From the NCBI RefSeq assembly GCF_020009625.1, contig NZ_JAIHLP010000002.1, positions 3,906,001 through 3,970,000 on the forward strand: a stretch of DNA of 64,000 nucleotides, read 5' to 3'. The DNA comes from Leifsonia poae (GTDB lineage Bacteria; Actinomycetota; Actinomycetes; Actinomycetales; Microbacteriaceae). Made by a program: the position numbers and the translations under genes. Below are positions 43,876 through 52,118 of the stretch, piece by piece. The notes below the pieces were generated by a model. That model saw only the letters and a program-made list of their open reading frames with translations, ran no database searches and had not been told where the DNA came from. Each line of letters begins with the position of its first letter. The first letter of the stretch is position 1.

Positions 43876-45255
43876 ATGATCGCAACGGAGCCCTCGCTCA
43901 CCCGGCGAACGATCGCCCGCTATGCCATCGGTTCGCTCGGGACCGGCGGGTTCTCCACTCTTCCCGGGCTGGTGCTCGTCTACTATCTGACCGACACGCT
44001 GGGCGTCGCCGCCCTCGTGGCGGGTGTCGTCGTCACGGTGGCGAAGATCTGGGATGTGGTGATCGACCCGGTCATCGGCGCACGGTCGGATCGGATGCTC
44101 GCCAGTCGGGGGTCGAGGCGCCCCATGATGATCCTCGGGGCGATCGCCCTCCCTGTCTTCTTCCTCGTCACCTTCGCGGTTCCGCTCGGAACACCGGTTG
44201 TCGCCTCCGCTGTCTGGGTGCTGCTGGCGTTCGTGCTCACGGCGACGGCGTTCAGCCTGTTCCAGGTCCCGTACATCGCCCTGCCGGCCGAGCTCGCCTC
44301 CGGCTATGACCAGCGCACTCGCCTGCTCACCTGGCGCGTGGTGGTGCTGACCTTCGCGATCCTGCTGTTCGGCGCGGGCGGACCGGCCCTGCGCTCGCTC
44401 GGGGGCGACGACAAGTTCAGCGGATACTTCCTGATGGCCCTCGTCGCCGGCGTGGTGATCGGGGTCGGGATGCTGGTCTCCAGTTTCGTCGCCCCACGGC
44501 ACGCCCCCGGCGCGGTCGTGCTGCCGAAGCAGGGCATCCTCGTCACCCTGCGCACCAACTACGCCGCCGGCGTGCGAGTACTGCGGGAGAGCCAGCCGTT
44601 CCGCGCCCTGCTGCTGGCGTTCCTGCTGCAGGGGTTGGCGACCGGCGTGATGCTGGCCGGGGCGAACTATGTCGCCACCTGGGTGCTGCACTCCGAGGAC
44701 GCGGTGACCTTCCTCTTCGTCGCCCTCATCGGGCCGGCGCTGATCGTCACTCCGCTCTGGGGTGTCGTTTCGCGGCGGATCGGCAAGGAAAGCGGGTTCG
44801 CGGCCGCGAGCATCCTGTTCGGAGTCGCCGCCCTGTCGATGGTCGTCCTCCTCTGGGCCCCCGGCGACTGGGTGTACTTCCCGGTGGCGCTCGTCGGCGC
44901 CGGCTACGCCGGCATGCAGTCGCTGCCGATGGCGATGCTCCCGGACGTGATCTCCCACGACGCCGCCCGCAACGGCGCCGGCCGGGCGGGTACCTTCGGC
45001 GGCATGTGGACGGCGGGCGAGACCACAGGGATGGCGCTCGGCGCCACCGTTCTCACGATCGTGCTCGCCGTCACGGGCTACATCGCCCGTTCCGCGACCC
45101 CGGCGGTCACCGCCGCCGGGGAGACTCAGCCGGCCAGCGCGGTCGCCGGGATCGTGCTCAGTTTCAGCCTGGTGCCCGCGGTGATCGTGGCGCTCAGTCT
45201 CATCCCGTTGTTCCGTTATCGCTTGCGCAAGGAGGACATCGATGGTCGCCTTTGA
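43876..45255 (+). CDS. MFS/GPH-type transporter
   Basis: 459 residues with about 12 membrane spans. LVYYLTDTLGVAALVAG and KIWDVVIDPVIGARSDR (about 55-71) followed by GSRRPMMILGA are typical of the GPH (glycoside-pentoside-hexuronide) symporter group. The substrate is unknown. The gene overlaps the following PLP-decarboxylase gene by 14 bp, so both form one operon, and the transporter may carry that enzyme's substrate or product. Its promoter is predicted to be leaderless. Confidence 0.88.
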   Translation: MIATEPSLTRRTIARYAIGSLGTGGFSTLPGLVLVYYLTDTLGVAALVAGVVVTVAKIWDVVIDPVIGARSDRMLASRGSRRPMMILGAIALPVFFLVTFAVPLGTPVVASAVWVLLAFVLTATAFSLFQVPYIALPAELASGYDQRTRLLTWRVVVLTFAILLFGAGGPALRSLGGDDKFSGYFLMALVAGVVIGVGMLVSSFVAPRHAPGAVVLPKQGILVTLRTNYAAGVRVLRESQPFRALLLAFLLQGLATGVMLAGANYVATWVLHSEDAVTFLFVALIGPALIVTPLWGVVSRRIGKESGFAAASILFGVAALSMVVLLWAPGDWVYFPVALVGAGYAGMQSLPMAMLPDVISHDAARNGAGRAGTFGGMWTAGETTGMALGATVLTIVLAVTGYIARSATPAVTAAGETQPASAVAGIVLSFSLVPAVIVALSLIPLFRYRLRKEDIDGRL

Positions 45256-46732
45256 TTCCGCTGCCATTCTCGCTCGGCTCGCCGCACTGAGGGCGGGGGA
45301 CGCCCCCACCCACGGCGGCCATGTGCTCAGCTACGTCTACGACTCCGGCGTCGCCGACGTCGACGAGCTGGCGGCGCAGGCCGTGCGGCTGGTGCAGCCG
45401 GTGAACGGGCTCGACCCGACCACCTTCACATCGGTCGCGGTGATGGAACGCGAGGTGATCGGGTTCGCCCGCGAGCTCCTCCACGGCGGCGACGATGTCG
45501 TCGGCTCCGTGACCACCGGCGGAACAGAGTCGTGCTTGCTGGCCGTGAAGACGGCTCGGGATGTGTGGCGTGCGTCGGGCGGCGTCGGGCGAGCCCGTCT
45601 CGTGGCGCCGGTGACCGTGCACGCGGCGTTCCACAAGGCCGCGCACTATTTCGACCTGGAACTCGACCTGGTTCCCGTCGACGCCGCAACCGGCGCCGTG
45701 GACCCTGTTGCGCTGATCGCCCGCCTGGGGCTGGATGTGGCGCTCGCAGTGGTCTCGGCACCTTCGTACCCGTTCGCCGTGCTCGACCCGGTGGAGGCCG
45801 TCGCCGAGGCGTGCGAGGCCGCCGGCATCGCATGTCACGTCGACGCGTGCATCGGCGGGTGGATCCTGCCGTTCTGGCGTCGAGCCGACGGCGCACCGCT
45901 TCCCCTCTGGGACCTGAGGGTTCCAGGCGTGACGAGCATCTCGGCCGACCTGCACAAGTTCGGCTACGCGCCGAAGGGTGCGAGCGTCCTTCTCCAGCGG
46001 GGTCGCGACCGGCAGCGGGCTCAGTACTTCGCGACGACGGGCTGGCCGGGCTATCCGGTGGTGAACGCCACGATGCTCGGCTCGAAGTCCGCCGGAGCAC
46101 TCGCGGCATCGTGGGCGATCGTGCAGGCGCTCGGCGCACGAGGTTTCGCAGAACTCGCCGGGTCGTGCGTTCGTGCGACGAGCGCGATCGCCGACATCAT
46201 CGCCGACATCGACGGTTTGCGGCTGGTGGGAGACCCGGTGGGGCCCCTGCTGGCGGTCACGACCGATGACGATGTGCCCGCCGACAGGCAGGTCGACCCG
46301 CACCACTGGGCCGACCAGGCGCGCAAGCGCGGCTGGCTGCTGCAATTGCAACCGGGGCTCGTTCAGTCGGACGGGACACGGCTGCCGCACACGACCCACC
46401 TCACGATCACTCCCGTCACGGAGGAGAGGATCGACGAGCTCGAGACCGCGCTCCGCGCGTCCGCCGACGCCGTTCGGGGTCGTCCGCGTGCCGATGCGAC
46501 GGCGGTGCTCGTCGGTCTGCCACCGGAACTCGCGCAAGCTCCGCTCACCTCCGACACGGCCGCGGCCGTTCTTCAGTCCATCGGCCTCGGCGGTTCCACG
46601 GACAGCACGGGTGCGCGCCTACCCGACGAGATGGCGCCGTTCCTCGCCCTGATCGAGGCGCTGCCCCGGCCCCTCACCGAGCGGCTGCTCACCGAGCTCC
46701 TGGCGCGGATCGTCGAGCCGCCCGCCGACTGA
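45242..46732 (+). CDS. PLP-dependent decarboxylase/lyase, group II type
   Basis: 496 residues. The fold-type I PLP signature is ISADLHKFGYAPKGASV (Lys near 240), with SVTTGGTESCLLAV (phosphate loop), and DACIGGWILPF. Similar proteins include sphinganine-1-phosphate aldolases and aromatic/glutamate decarboxylases; the substrate cannot be told. The last 80 residues (from ATAVLVGLPPELAQAPL) form an extension of about 80 residues beyond the usual fold, ending IVEPPAD. It is co-translated with the MFS gene. A 25-bp perfect inverted repeat follows. Confidence 0.87.
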   Translation: MVAFDSAAILARLAALRAGDAPTHGGHVLSYVYDSGVADVDELAAQAVRLVQPVNGLDPTTFTSVAVMEREVIGFARELLHGGDDVVGSVTTGGTESCLLAVKTARDVWRASGGVGRARLVAPVTVHAAFHKAAHYFDLELDLVPVDAATGAVDPVALIARLGLDVALAVVSAPSYPFAVLDPVEAVAEACEAAGIACHVDACIGGWILPFWRRADGAPLPLWDLRVPGVTSISADLHKFGYAPKGASVLLQRGRDRQRAQYFATTGWPGYPVVNATMLGSKSAGALAASWAIVQALGARGFAELAGSCVRATSAIADIIADIDGLRLVGDPVGPLLAVTTDDDVPADRQVDPHHWADQARKRGWLLQLQPGLVQSDGTRLPHTTHLTITPVTEERIDELETALRASADAVRGRPRADATAVLVGLPPELAQAPLTSDTAAAVLQSIGLGGSTDSTGARLPDEMAPFLALIEALPRPLTERLLTELLARIVEPPAD

Positions 46733-46744
46733 CGCCGCCCGAAC

Positions 46745-46802
46745 CGAGTTGTCACGAATCGCCGTGCGCTCCCGCGGGCGCACGGCGATTCGTGACAACT
46801 CG
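46745..46802. repeat. 25-bp perfect inverted repeat between convergent genes
   Basis: Each arm is 25 bp (left arm begins CGAGTTGTCACGAATC; right arm ends TTCGTGACAACTCG) around an 8-nt loop rich in GC. It sits between the convergent PLP-decarboxylase and mrp genes. It may be a bidirectional terminator, though it lacks a T-run, or a dispersed palindromic element. Confidence 0.85.
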
Positions 46803-46822
46803 CTGAGGGGCGGTCACGCGCG

Positions 46823-47983
46823 CTACTGCTCGGCGACCGTGATTCCGAGCTTCCGGCCGGCGAGTCCGCGGCCGCGGGTGGCGAGATGCTCGGCGACCGC
46901 GCGGATGGCGACGGATGCCGGATCGGCGGGATCGGTCACGACGATCGGCGCGCCCGCATCCCCGCCCGCGCGCAATGGGATGCTGAGCGGCACGGAGGCG
47001 AGCAGCGGCACGGGTTTCTCCTGCCCGGCCGACAGGCGGCGGGCCACCTCGGCGCCGCCGCCCGAGCCGAAGAGGTCGAGCACGGTTCCGTCGGGCTGGG
47101 CGAGGCCCGCCATGTTCTCGATCACGCCGACGACCGTCTGCCCGGTCTGGCGGGCGACCACACCGCTGCGCTCGGCCACATCGGCCGCGGCCGGCTGCGG
47201 TGTCGTCACCACGAGCACCTCGGCGTTCGGCAGCAGCTGACCGACCGAGATCGCCACATCGCCTGTTCCCGGCGGCAGATCGAGCAGCAGTATGTCCAGG
47301 TCGCCGAAGAAGACGTCACCGAGGAACTGTTGGATGGTGCGGTGCAGCATGGGACCGCGCCAGGCCACGGCGGCGGAGGCCGAGTCGACGAACATCCCGA
47401 TGGAGACGACCTTCACGCCGTAGGCGAGCGGTGGCAGGATCATATCGTCGACCCGGGTCGGACGTGGTGCGGCACCCGACTCATCGACGAGTCCGAGGAT
47501 GCCGGGGATGGAGAACCCGTGCACATCCGCATCAACGATCCCCACTCGCAGCCCGCGCTCGGCGAGAGCGACCGCGAGGTTCGCCGTCAGGGTGGACTTG
47601 CCGACCCCGCCCTTGCCGCTGGTGACCGCATACACCGTGGTCAGGGAGTCGGGGCCGAACTGCTGGGCCCGCGCGGCCCGGCCCCCGCGCAGCTTCTCGG
47701 TGAGAGCGGCGCGTTCCTCGCGCGTCATCACGGAGACGGAGACCGAGACCCCGGTGATGCCGGGGACGGCGGCAGCGGCGGTCCGCACATCCCGCTCGAT
47801 GGTGTCGGCGGCCGGGCAGCCCACGATCGTGAGCTTGACGGCGACCGTGGCGTGACCGGACCCGGACACCGCGACACCGCCCACCATGTTCAACTCGGTG
47901 ATCGGCTTGCGGATCTCGGGGTCGAGCACCCCGCCCAGGGCTTTCCCGACCTGGTCGACGAGGTCGGCAGCGATGTCAGGCAT
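46823..47983 (-). CDS. mrp: Mrp/ApbC-family iron-sulfur cluster carrier ATPase
   Basis: 386 residues. An N-terminal MIP18/FeS-assembly domain (1-90; ITELNMVGGVAVSG) is followed by the ParA-like NTPase with deviant Walker A SGKGGVGKS (122-130), DADVHGFSIP and DLPPGTGDVAISVGQLLP. It loads or carries Fe-S clusters. The ATG at 47983 overlaps the DUF1003 gene by 8 bp, completing a three-gene operon. Residues typical of the CxxC cluster site in Mrp C-termini (as in CPxC) are not obvious here, which is seen in some actinobacterial members. Confidence 0.93.
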   Translation of the reverse strand: MPDIAADLVDQVGKALGGVLDPEIRKPITELNMVGGVAVSGSGHATVAVKLTIVGCPAADTIERDVRTAAAAVPGITGVSVSVSVMTREERAALTEKLRGGRAARAQQFGPDSLTTVYAVTSGKGGVGKSTLTANLAVALAERGLRVGIVDADVHGFSIPGILGLVDESGAAPRPTRVDDMILPPLAYGVKVVSIGMFVDSASAAVAWRGPMLHRTIQQFLGDVFFGDLDILLLDLPPGTGDVAISVGQLLPNAEVLVVTTPQPAAADVAERSGVVARQTGQTVVGVIENMAGLAQPDGTVLDLFGSGGGAEVARRLSAGQEKPVPLLASVPLSIPLRAGGDAGAPIVVTDPADPASVAIRAVAEHLATRGRGLAGRKLGITVAEQ

Positions 47984-48503
47984 TGGCCCGCCCGACGCCG
48001 TCTTCCTCGTCGCGCTTGTCGAGATCCTCGAGCAGCGAGCGCAGCTCGGCACGGATGAAGTCCTTCGTGGCGATGTCTTTGATGGCCAGGCGCAGTGCCA
48101 CCACCTCGCGGGCGAGGTACTCGGTGTCGGCGAGGTTGCGTTCGGCCCGCTGCCTGTCCTGCTCGATCTGCACCCGGTCGCGGTCGTCCTGTCGGTTCTG
48201 CGCGAGCAGGATGAGCGGGGCCGCGTAGGAGGCCTGCAACGACAGCACGAGCGTGAGCGCGATGAAGCCGAGCGAGATCGAGTCGAAACGCCAGGCGAGC
48301 GGCGCGATCGTGTTCCAGCCCATCCAGAAGATCACGAAGATCGTCAGGCCGAGGATGAACCACGGCGTGCCCATCGCCCGGGCGATCCATTCGGTGAACC
48401 GGCCGAACCGGTCGCTCTGCTCCATGCCGTCGCCGCGGCGGGGGAGCAGCGTGCGCAGCCCCTTCGGCGAATCCAGGCGGGTGTCCTGCTTACCTCGTGC
48501 CAC
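47976..48503 (-). CDS. DUF1003 membrane protein
   Basis: 175 residues. A DUF1003 body with two membrane spans (about 45-65 and 75-100; TPWFILGLTIFVIFWMGWN, then FIALTLVLSLQASYAAPLIL) is followed by a charged helical tail with NRQDDRDRVQIEQDRQRAE and LEDLDKRDEE. Function unknown; from memory it pairs with a CBS/MgtE_N protein and Mrp in actinobacteria. GTG start; overlaps the CBS gene by 14 bp and mrp by 8 bp. Confidence 0.9.
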   Translation of the reverse strand: MARGKQDTRLDSPKGLRTLLPRRGDGMEQSDRFGRFTEWIARAMGTPWFILGLTIFVIFWMGWNTIAPLAWRFDSISLGFIALTLVLSLQASYAAPLILLAQNRQDDRDRVQIEQDRQRAERNLADTEYLAREVVALRLAIKDIATKDFIRAELRSLLEDLDKRDEEDGVGRANA

Positions 48504-49818
48504 TGGCGTTCCGCCTTCCGCTGGGGATCCGGATACTCCCGGTCTCGTCCGAGACCGCCGTGCGTCTCAGCAGTTCGTCGTCTTCTTCGTCGCGACTTCG
48601 CCAGTCGTCGGGCAGCAGGTAGTCGAGGATGTCGTCAATGGTCACCACCCCGACCAGCCGATGGTTGTCGTCGACGACCGGTACAGAGACCAGGTTGTAG
48701 CTCGCCAGGATGCGGGAGACCTCGGCAGCGCTCGTGCCGGCCGTGACCGGCTCGAGGCTGGGGTCGAGGAGGGTGCCCAGACGCACATGGGGCGGGTAGC
48801 GCAGCATCCGTTGGAAGTGCACGAACCCCAGGTAACGACCGGTGGGGGGCTCGTACGGCGGTAACGTCACACACACGGCCGCGGCGAGGGCGGGAGCCAG
48901 CTCGTGGCGGCGGATCAGTGCCAGCCCTTCGGCCACGGTCGCGTCGGCCGAGAGGATGATCGGCTCGGTGGTCATGAGGCCGCCGGCGGTGTCGGGGGCA
49001 TAGCTCAGGAGCATCCGAACGTCGTCGGCTTCAGCGGGCTGCATCAATTCGAGGAGGTGCTCGCCGCGCTCGTCGGAGAGCTGGGCGATGAGGTCGGCCG
49101 CGTCGTCCGGCTCCATCTGGTCGAGCACATCGGCGGCGCGGTCGTCGTCGAGCTGGGCGAGGATCTGCACCTGCTCGCTCTCCGGCATTTCTTCGAGCAC
49201 ATCGGCGAGCCGGTCATCGGGGAGCTCCTCCGCCACCTCGAGCATGCGCTGCTGGGGGAGGTCGAGCAGGGTGTTGGCCAGGTCGGCCGGTTTCAATTCG
49301 GAGTACGTCGCGATCAGACGTTCGGCGGACTGGGCTTCACCGCCGTTCTGCTTCTCGCGCACCTCATCCCAGGTGGCGAAGGTGGTGGGCCCTTTGCCGA
49401 ACGGGGAGGCCCCGGTCTTCGGGCGGCGCACGAACAGCTGGCTGATCGCCCATTCGCCGGTGGGCGAGTCCTCGATCGCGACGTCTTCGATGGTGGCCTC
49501 ATCGCCGCCCTCTTTGAAGACGACCCGGCGTCCGAGGAGTTCGGCGATCACCCTCACCTCACCGCCGCGTTGCTCGAACCGGCGCACATTGATGAGTCCC
49601 GTTGTGATGATCTGGCCGCTGCCGATGCTCGTCACGCGCCCGATCGAGACGAAGACGCGGCGTTTTCCGGGGATCTCCACGATGAGGCCGACGACGCGCG
49701 GCGGGTCGCTCTTCCGGTAGACGACGAGAACGTCGCGCACCTTGCCCACCCGGTCACCCGCGGGGTCGAAGACGGTCGACCCGGCGAGCCGGGCGACGAA
49801 CACTCTCGTGGCACTCAC
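48490..49818 (-). CDS. MgtE N-domain and CBS-pair protein (PRC-barrel at N-terminus)
   Basis: 442 residues from the GTG at 49818, chosen because a leaderless -10 fits it and the remaining N-terminus (MSATRVFVARLAGS) is sensible. Residues 1-150 form PRC-like beta repeats (VRDVLVVYRKSDPPRVVG). A MgtE intracellular domain follows with alternating acidic helices (about 165-275; LEEMPESEQVQILAQLD, DQMEPDDAADLIAQLS). Two CBS domains end the protein (AGGLMTTEPI; VVGVVTIDDILDYL). It lacks the membrane part of MgtE, so it is a cytosolic sensor, perhaps of Mg2+ or nucleotides. First gene of the operon with DUF1003 and mrp. Confidence 0.88.
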   Translation of the reverse strand: MSATRVFVARLAGSTVFDPAGDRVGKVRDVLVVYRKSDPPRVVGLIVEIPGKRRVFVSIGRVTSIGSGQIITTGLINVRRFEQRGGEVRVIAELLGRRVVFKEGGDEATIEDVAIEDSPTGEWAISQLFVRRPKTGASPFGKGPTTFATWDEVREKQNGGEAQSAERLIATYSELKPADLANTLLDLPQQRMLEVAEELPDDRLADVLEEMPESEQVQILAQLDDDRAADVLDQMEPDDAADLIAQLSDERGEHLLELMQPAEADDVRMLLSYAPDTAGGLMTTEPIILSADATVAEGLALIRRHELAPALAAAVCVTLPPYEPPTGRYLGFVHFQRMLRYPPHVRLGTLLDPSLEPVTAGTSAAEVSRILASYNLVSVPVVDDNHRLVGVVTIDDILDYLLPDDWRSRDEEDDELLRRTAVSDETGSIRIPSGRRNASGTR

Positions 49819-49825
49819 ATGTAAT

Positions 49826-49831
49826 AACTTA
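49826..49831 (-). promoter_or_regulatory. Leaderless -10 of MgtE_N/CBS gene (TAAGTT)
   Basis: On the minus strand TAAGTT lies 7 bases before the GTG at 49818. The opposite-strand stress gene has its own -10-like AAGAAT at 49864-49869. Confidence 0.55.
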
Positions 49832-49863
49832 AGCCCTTGCGGCGGCCACACGGGCTCAGGTGG

Positions 49864-49869
49864 AAGAAT
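49864..49869 (+). promoter_or_regulatory. Possible leaderless -10 of stress-protein gene (AAGAAT)
   Basis: AAGAAT lies 6 bases before the ATG at 49876; it matches xANNNT. Confidence 0.4.
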
Positions 49870-49875
49870 AGCGGG

Positions 49876-50538
49876 ATGAGCACACCGAGCCCGTTGGGCG
49901 GGCGCAGTCGAGGTCTCTTCCCGACGCTTCCCCGCGGGGAGGTCGTGGCGACCTATGAAACGTATCCGGAAGCGCAGCAGGCCGTCGACGTGCTTGCCCG
50001 CGCCGACTTCCCGGTGAGCCAGGTATCCATCGTCGGCAGCGACCTGAAGAGCGTCGAGCGGGTCACCGGCAAGCTGTCCTGGGGGCGGGTTTCGGTGGCG
50101 GGCGCTGCATCCGGGGCCTGGCTCGGGATCTTCTTCGGACTGCTCCTGGTGATCTTCTCGCCGTCGGTCAGCTATGCGTTCGTTCTCGCCGCGGTGCTGA
50201 TCGGCGCAGGATTCGGGATGCTCTTCGGCGTCGTCTCGTACGCCATCAACCGGCGACGGCGCGACTACACCTCAGTGATGCAGGTCATCGCATCCAGCTA
50301 TTCGGTGCTCGTCGACCCGGAGCTCGCCAACCGCGCCCGTAACCTCATGCAGGGCGGAGCCCAACAGGCCGCGTCATACGCGCATCCGGCCCAGCCGGCC
50401 TCCGCGCCGCACCCGTCGGACCCGCCGCCCGCGCCGCACCCCTCGGACCCGCCGCCGGCCCCGCACCCGTCCGACCCGCCGCCCGCGCGGCCACCGTACG
50501 GCGAAACTCGGCCGCCGTCCTCCGACACCCCGCGCTGA
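49876..50538 (+). CDS. General stress protein 17M-like membrane protein
   Basis: 220 residues. The N-terminal domain (25-75) reads VVATYETYPEAQQAVDVLARADFPVS, quoted here by position 25-50, then VSIVGSDLKSVERVTGKLSW. Two membrane spans lie at about 84-130. The C-terminus (about 178-205) is a proline-rich tail with three 9-residue repeats PHPSDPPPA. The 17M name comes from a Bacillus protein; function here is unknown. It runs toward pepP, 12 bp away. Confidence 0.88.
   Translation: MSTPSPLGGRSRGLFPTLPRGEVVATYETYPEAQQAVDVLARADFPVSQVSIVGSDLKSVERVTGKLSWGRVSVAGAASGAWLGIFFGLLLVIFSPSVSYAFVLAAVLIGAGFGMLFGVVSYAINRRRRDYTSVMQVIASSYSVLVDPELANRARNLMQGGAQQAASYAHPAQPASAPHPSDPPPAPHPSDPPPAPHPSDPPPARPPYGETRPPSSDTPR
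50404..50488 (+). repeat. 27-bp tandem repeat in stress-protein tail
   Basis: Three copies of a 27-bp unit encode PHPSDPPPA. The copies differ at a few bases. Such arrays can vary in copy number between strains. Confidence 0.8.
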
Positions 50539-50550
50539 CCGTGCCCGGGG

Positions 50551-52095
50551 TCAGCGCAGGCGCTGCACCCAAGCCTCCACGTCGTCCGCCGTGCGCGGGA
50601 TGGCGATGGAGAGGTTCTCGGCTCCGCCTTCGGTGACGAGGATGTTGTCCTCGATCCGAACACCGATACCGCGGAACCGCTCGGGGACCGTCAGATCGTC
50701 GGGCTGGAAGTAGAGGCCGGGCTCGATCGTGAACGTCATACCGGGCTCGAGCACGCCGTCGAGGTAGAGCTCGCGGCGGGCCTGCGCGCAATCATGCACA
50801 TCGAGCCCGAGGTGGTGGCTCGTACCGTGCACCATGTAGCGGCGGTGGTGCTGATTGTCGGCTTCGAGCGCCTCCTCGGCGGACACCGGCAGCAGACCCC
50901 ACTCCGCGGTGCGCCGGGCGATGACCCCCATCGCGGTCGCGTGGATCTCGCGGAACCGGATGCCGGGGCGCACGATCGCGAACGCCGCATCCGCCGCCTC
51001 GCGGACCGTCTCGTAAACCAGGCGCTGCGTCTCGGTGAACGTTCCGTCGATCGGCAGGGTGCGCGTGATGTCGGCCGTGTAGTAACTGTCGACCTCCACC
51101 CCCGCATCGAGCAGGATGACGTCGCCCGGCACGACGGCGCCGTCGTTGCGGGTCCAGTGCAGGATGCACGCGTGCGGGCCGCTCGCGGCGATGGTGTCGT
51201 AGCCGACGGCGTTGCCGTCGGCGCGGGCGCGGCCGTTGAAGACGCCTTCGACGAGACGCTCCCCACGGGGGTGCGCGGTGATCCGGGCGAGGTCGCCGAT
51301 CACGTCGTCGAAGCCCCGGGCGGTGGCGGCGATCGCGGTTCGGAGCTCGCCGATCTCGAAGGCGTCCTTCACGAGCCGCAGCTCCGAGAGGTCGCGCGCC
51401 AGCGCGTCATCGGCCGTGTGGTCCTCGCCGTCGGAGCTGTCGGAGCTGTCGGCGCTGTCGGAGCTGTCGGCGGCCAGCACAAGACGGAGTGCGTCGATCT
51501 GGTCGGTGAGGGCCGCATCCGCTTCGCGCACCAGCAGCGTGTCGGCGTCGGTCGAATCGATGACGGCGTCGAGCTCGGAGAGATCGCAGGTCGCCAGAGC
51601 GAGGTCGCTCGCGACCTGGGTGAGCGAGGGTCGGGGGCCGATCCAGAATTCGCCGATCTCCGGGTTGGCGTAGAACTCGTCGGAGTCGCGCCCGGCGCGC
51701 TCGCGGAAGTAGAGCGTGGCGTCATGCCCGATGGCTGTCGGTTCGAGCACCAGCACACTGCCCGGTTCGGAGTCCGAACCCCACCCGGTCAGATGTGCGA
51801 ACGCCGAGTGGGCGCGGAACGCGAAGTCGGTGTCATTGGAGCGCTGCTTGAGCCGGCCCGCGGGAACGACGAGACGCTTGCCGGGATGCTGCTCCGAGAT
51901 GCGCGCACGCCGGGCGGCGGCGAAGGCGGCCTGTTCGCGGGCGGCCGGAAGCTCCTCGGCCCGGTCGGCCCAGCCGTTTCCGATGAACTGCCTGAAACCG
52001 TCGGAGCCCGGCGTCGTCGACCGATTGGCGGTCGCGCGGGGCTCGGGGGCGGGGGTGGTCTGCTGACTGGTCGACTGCGAAGACATGCCGTCCAT
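50551..52095 (-). CDS. pepP: Xaa-Pro aminopeptidase (aminopeptidase P)
   Basis: 514 residues. The M24B metal ligands are visible: Asp in ILLDAGVEVDSYYTADITR (two Asp), His in HGTSHHLGLDVHD, Glu in PGMTFTIEPGLYF and Glu in VRIEDNILVT. It removes N-terminal residues before proline. The N-terminal 30 residues are Ser/Thr/Pro-rich; a low-complexity acidic insert (SSDSADSSDSSDGED) at about 211-225 is encoded by a 9-bp tandem repeat. ATG at 52095 has AGGAG seven bases upstream; another ATG is at 52086. Confidence 0.93.
   Translation of the reverse strand: MDGMSSQSTSQQTTPAPEPRATANRSTTPGSDGFRQFIGNGWADRAEELPAAREQAAFAAARRARISEQHPGKRLVVPAGRLKQRSNDTDFAFRAHSAFAHLTGWGSDSEPGSVLVLEPTAIGHDATLYFRERAGRDSDEFYANPEIGEFWIGPRPSLTQVASDLALATCDLSELDAVIDSTDADTLLVREADAALTDQIDALRLVLAADSSDSADSSDSSDGEDHTADDALARDLSELRLVKDAFEIGELRTAIAATARGFDDVIGDLARITAHPRGERLVEGVFNGRARADGNAVGYDTIAASGPHACILHWTRNDGAVVPGDVILLDAGVEVDSYYTADITRTLPIDGTFTETQRLVYETVREAADAAFAIVRPGIRFREIHATAMGVIARRTAEWGLLPVSAEEALEADNQHHRRYMVHGTSHHLGLDVHDCAQARRELYLDGVLEPGMTFTIEPGLYFQPDDLTVPERFRGIGVRIEDNILVTEGGAENLSIAIPRTADDVEAWVQRLR
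51431..51466 (-). repeat. 9-bp tandem repeat in pepP
   Basis: Four near-identical 9-bp units (TCGGAGCTG on the plus strand, one variant with TCGGCGCTG) encode a Ser/Asp-rich insert that lies away from the metal ligands. Confidence 0.75.
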
Positions 52096-52106
52096 TCTTC
52101 CACTCC

Positions 52107-52112
52107 TAGAAT
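52107..52112 (+). promoter_or_regulatory. Leaderless -10 of PHP gene (TAGAAT)
   Basis: TAGAAT lies 6 bases before the ATG at 52119. GGGAGG between them is too close to the ATG for ribosome binding. The complementary strand offers CATTCT as a possible -10 for pepP, so the two promoters overlap. Confidence 0.65.
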
Positions 52113-52118
52113 GGGAGG

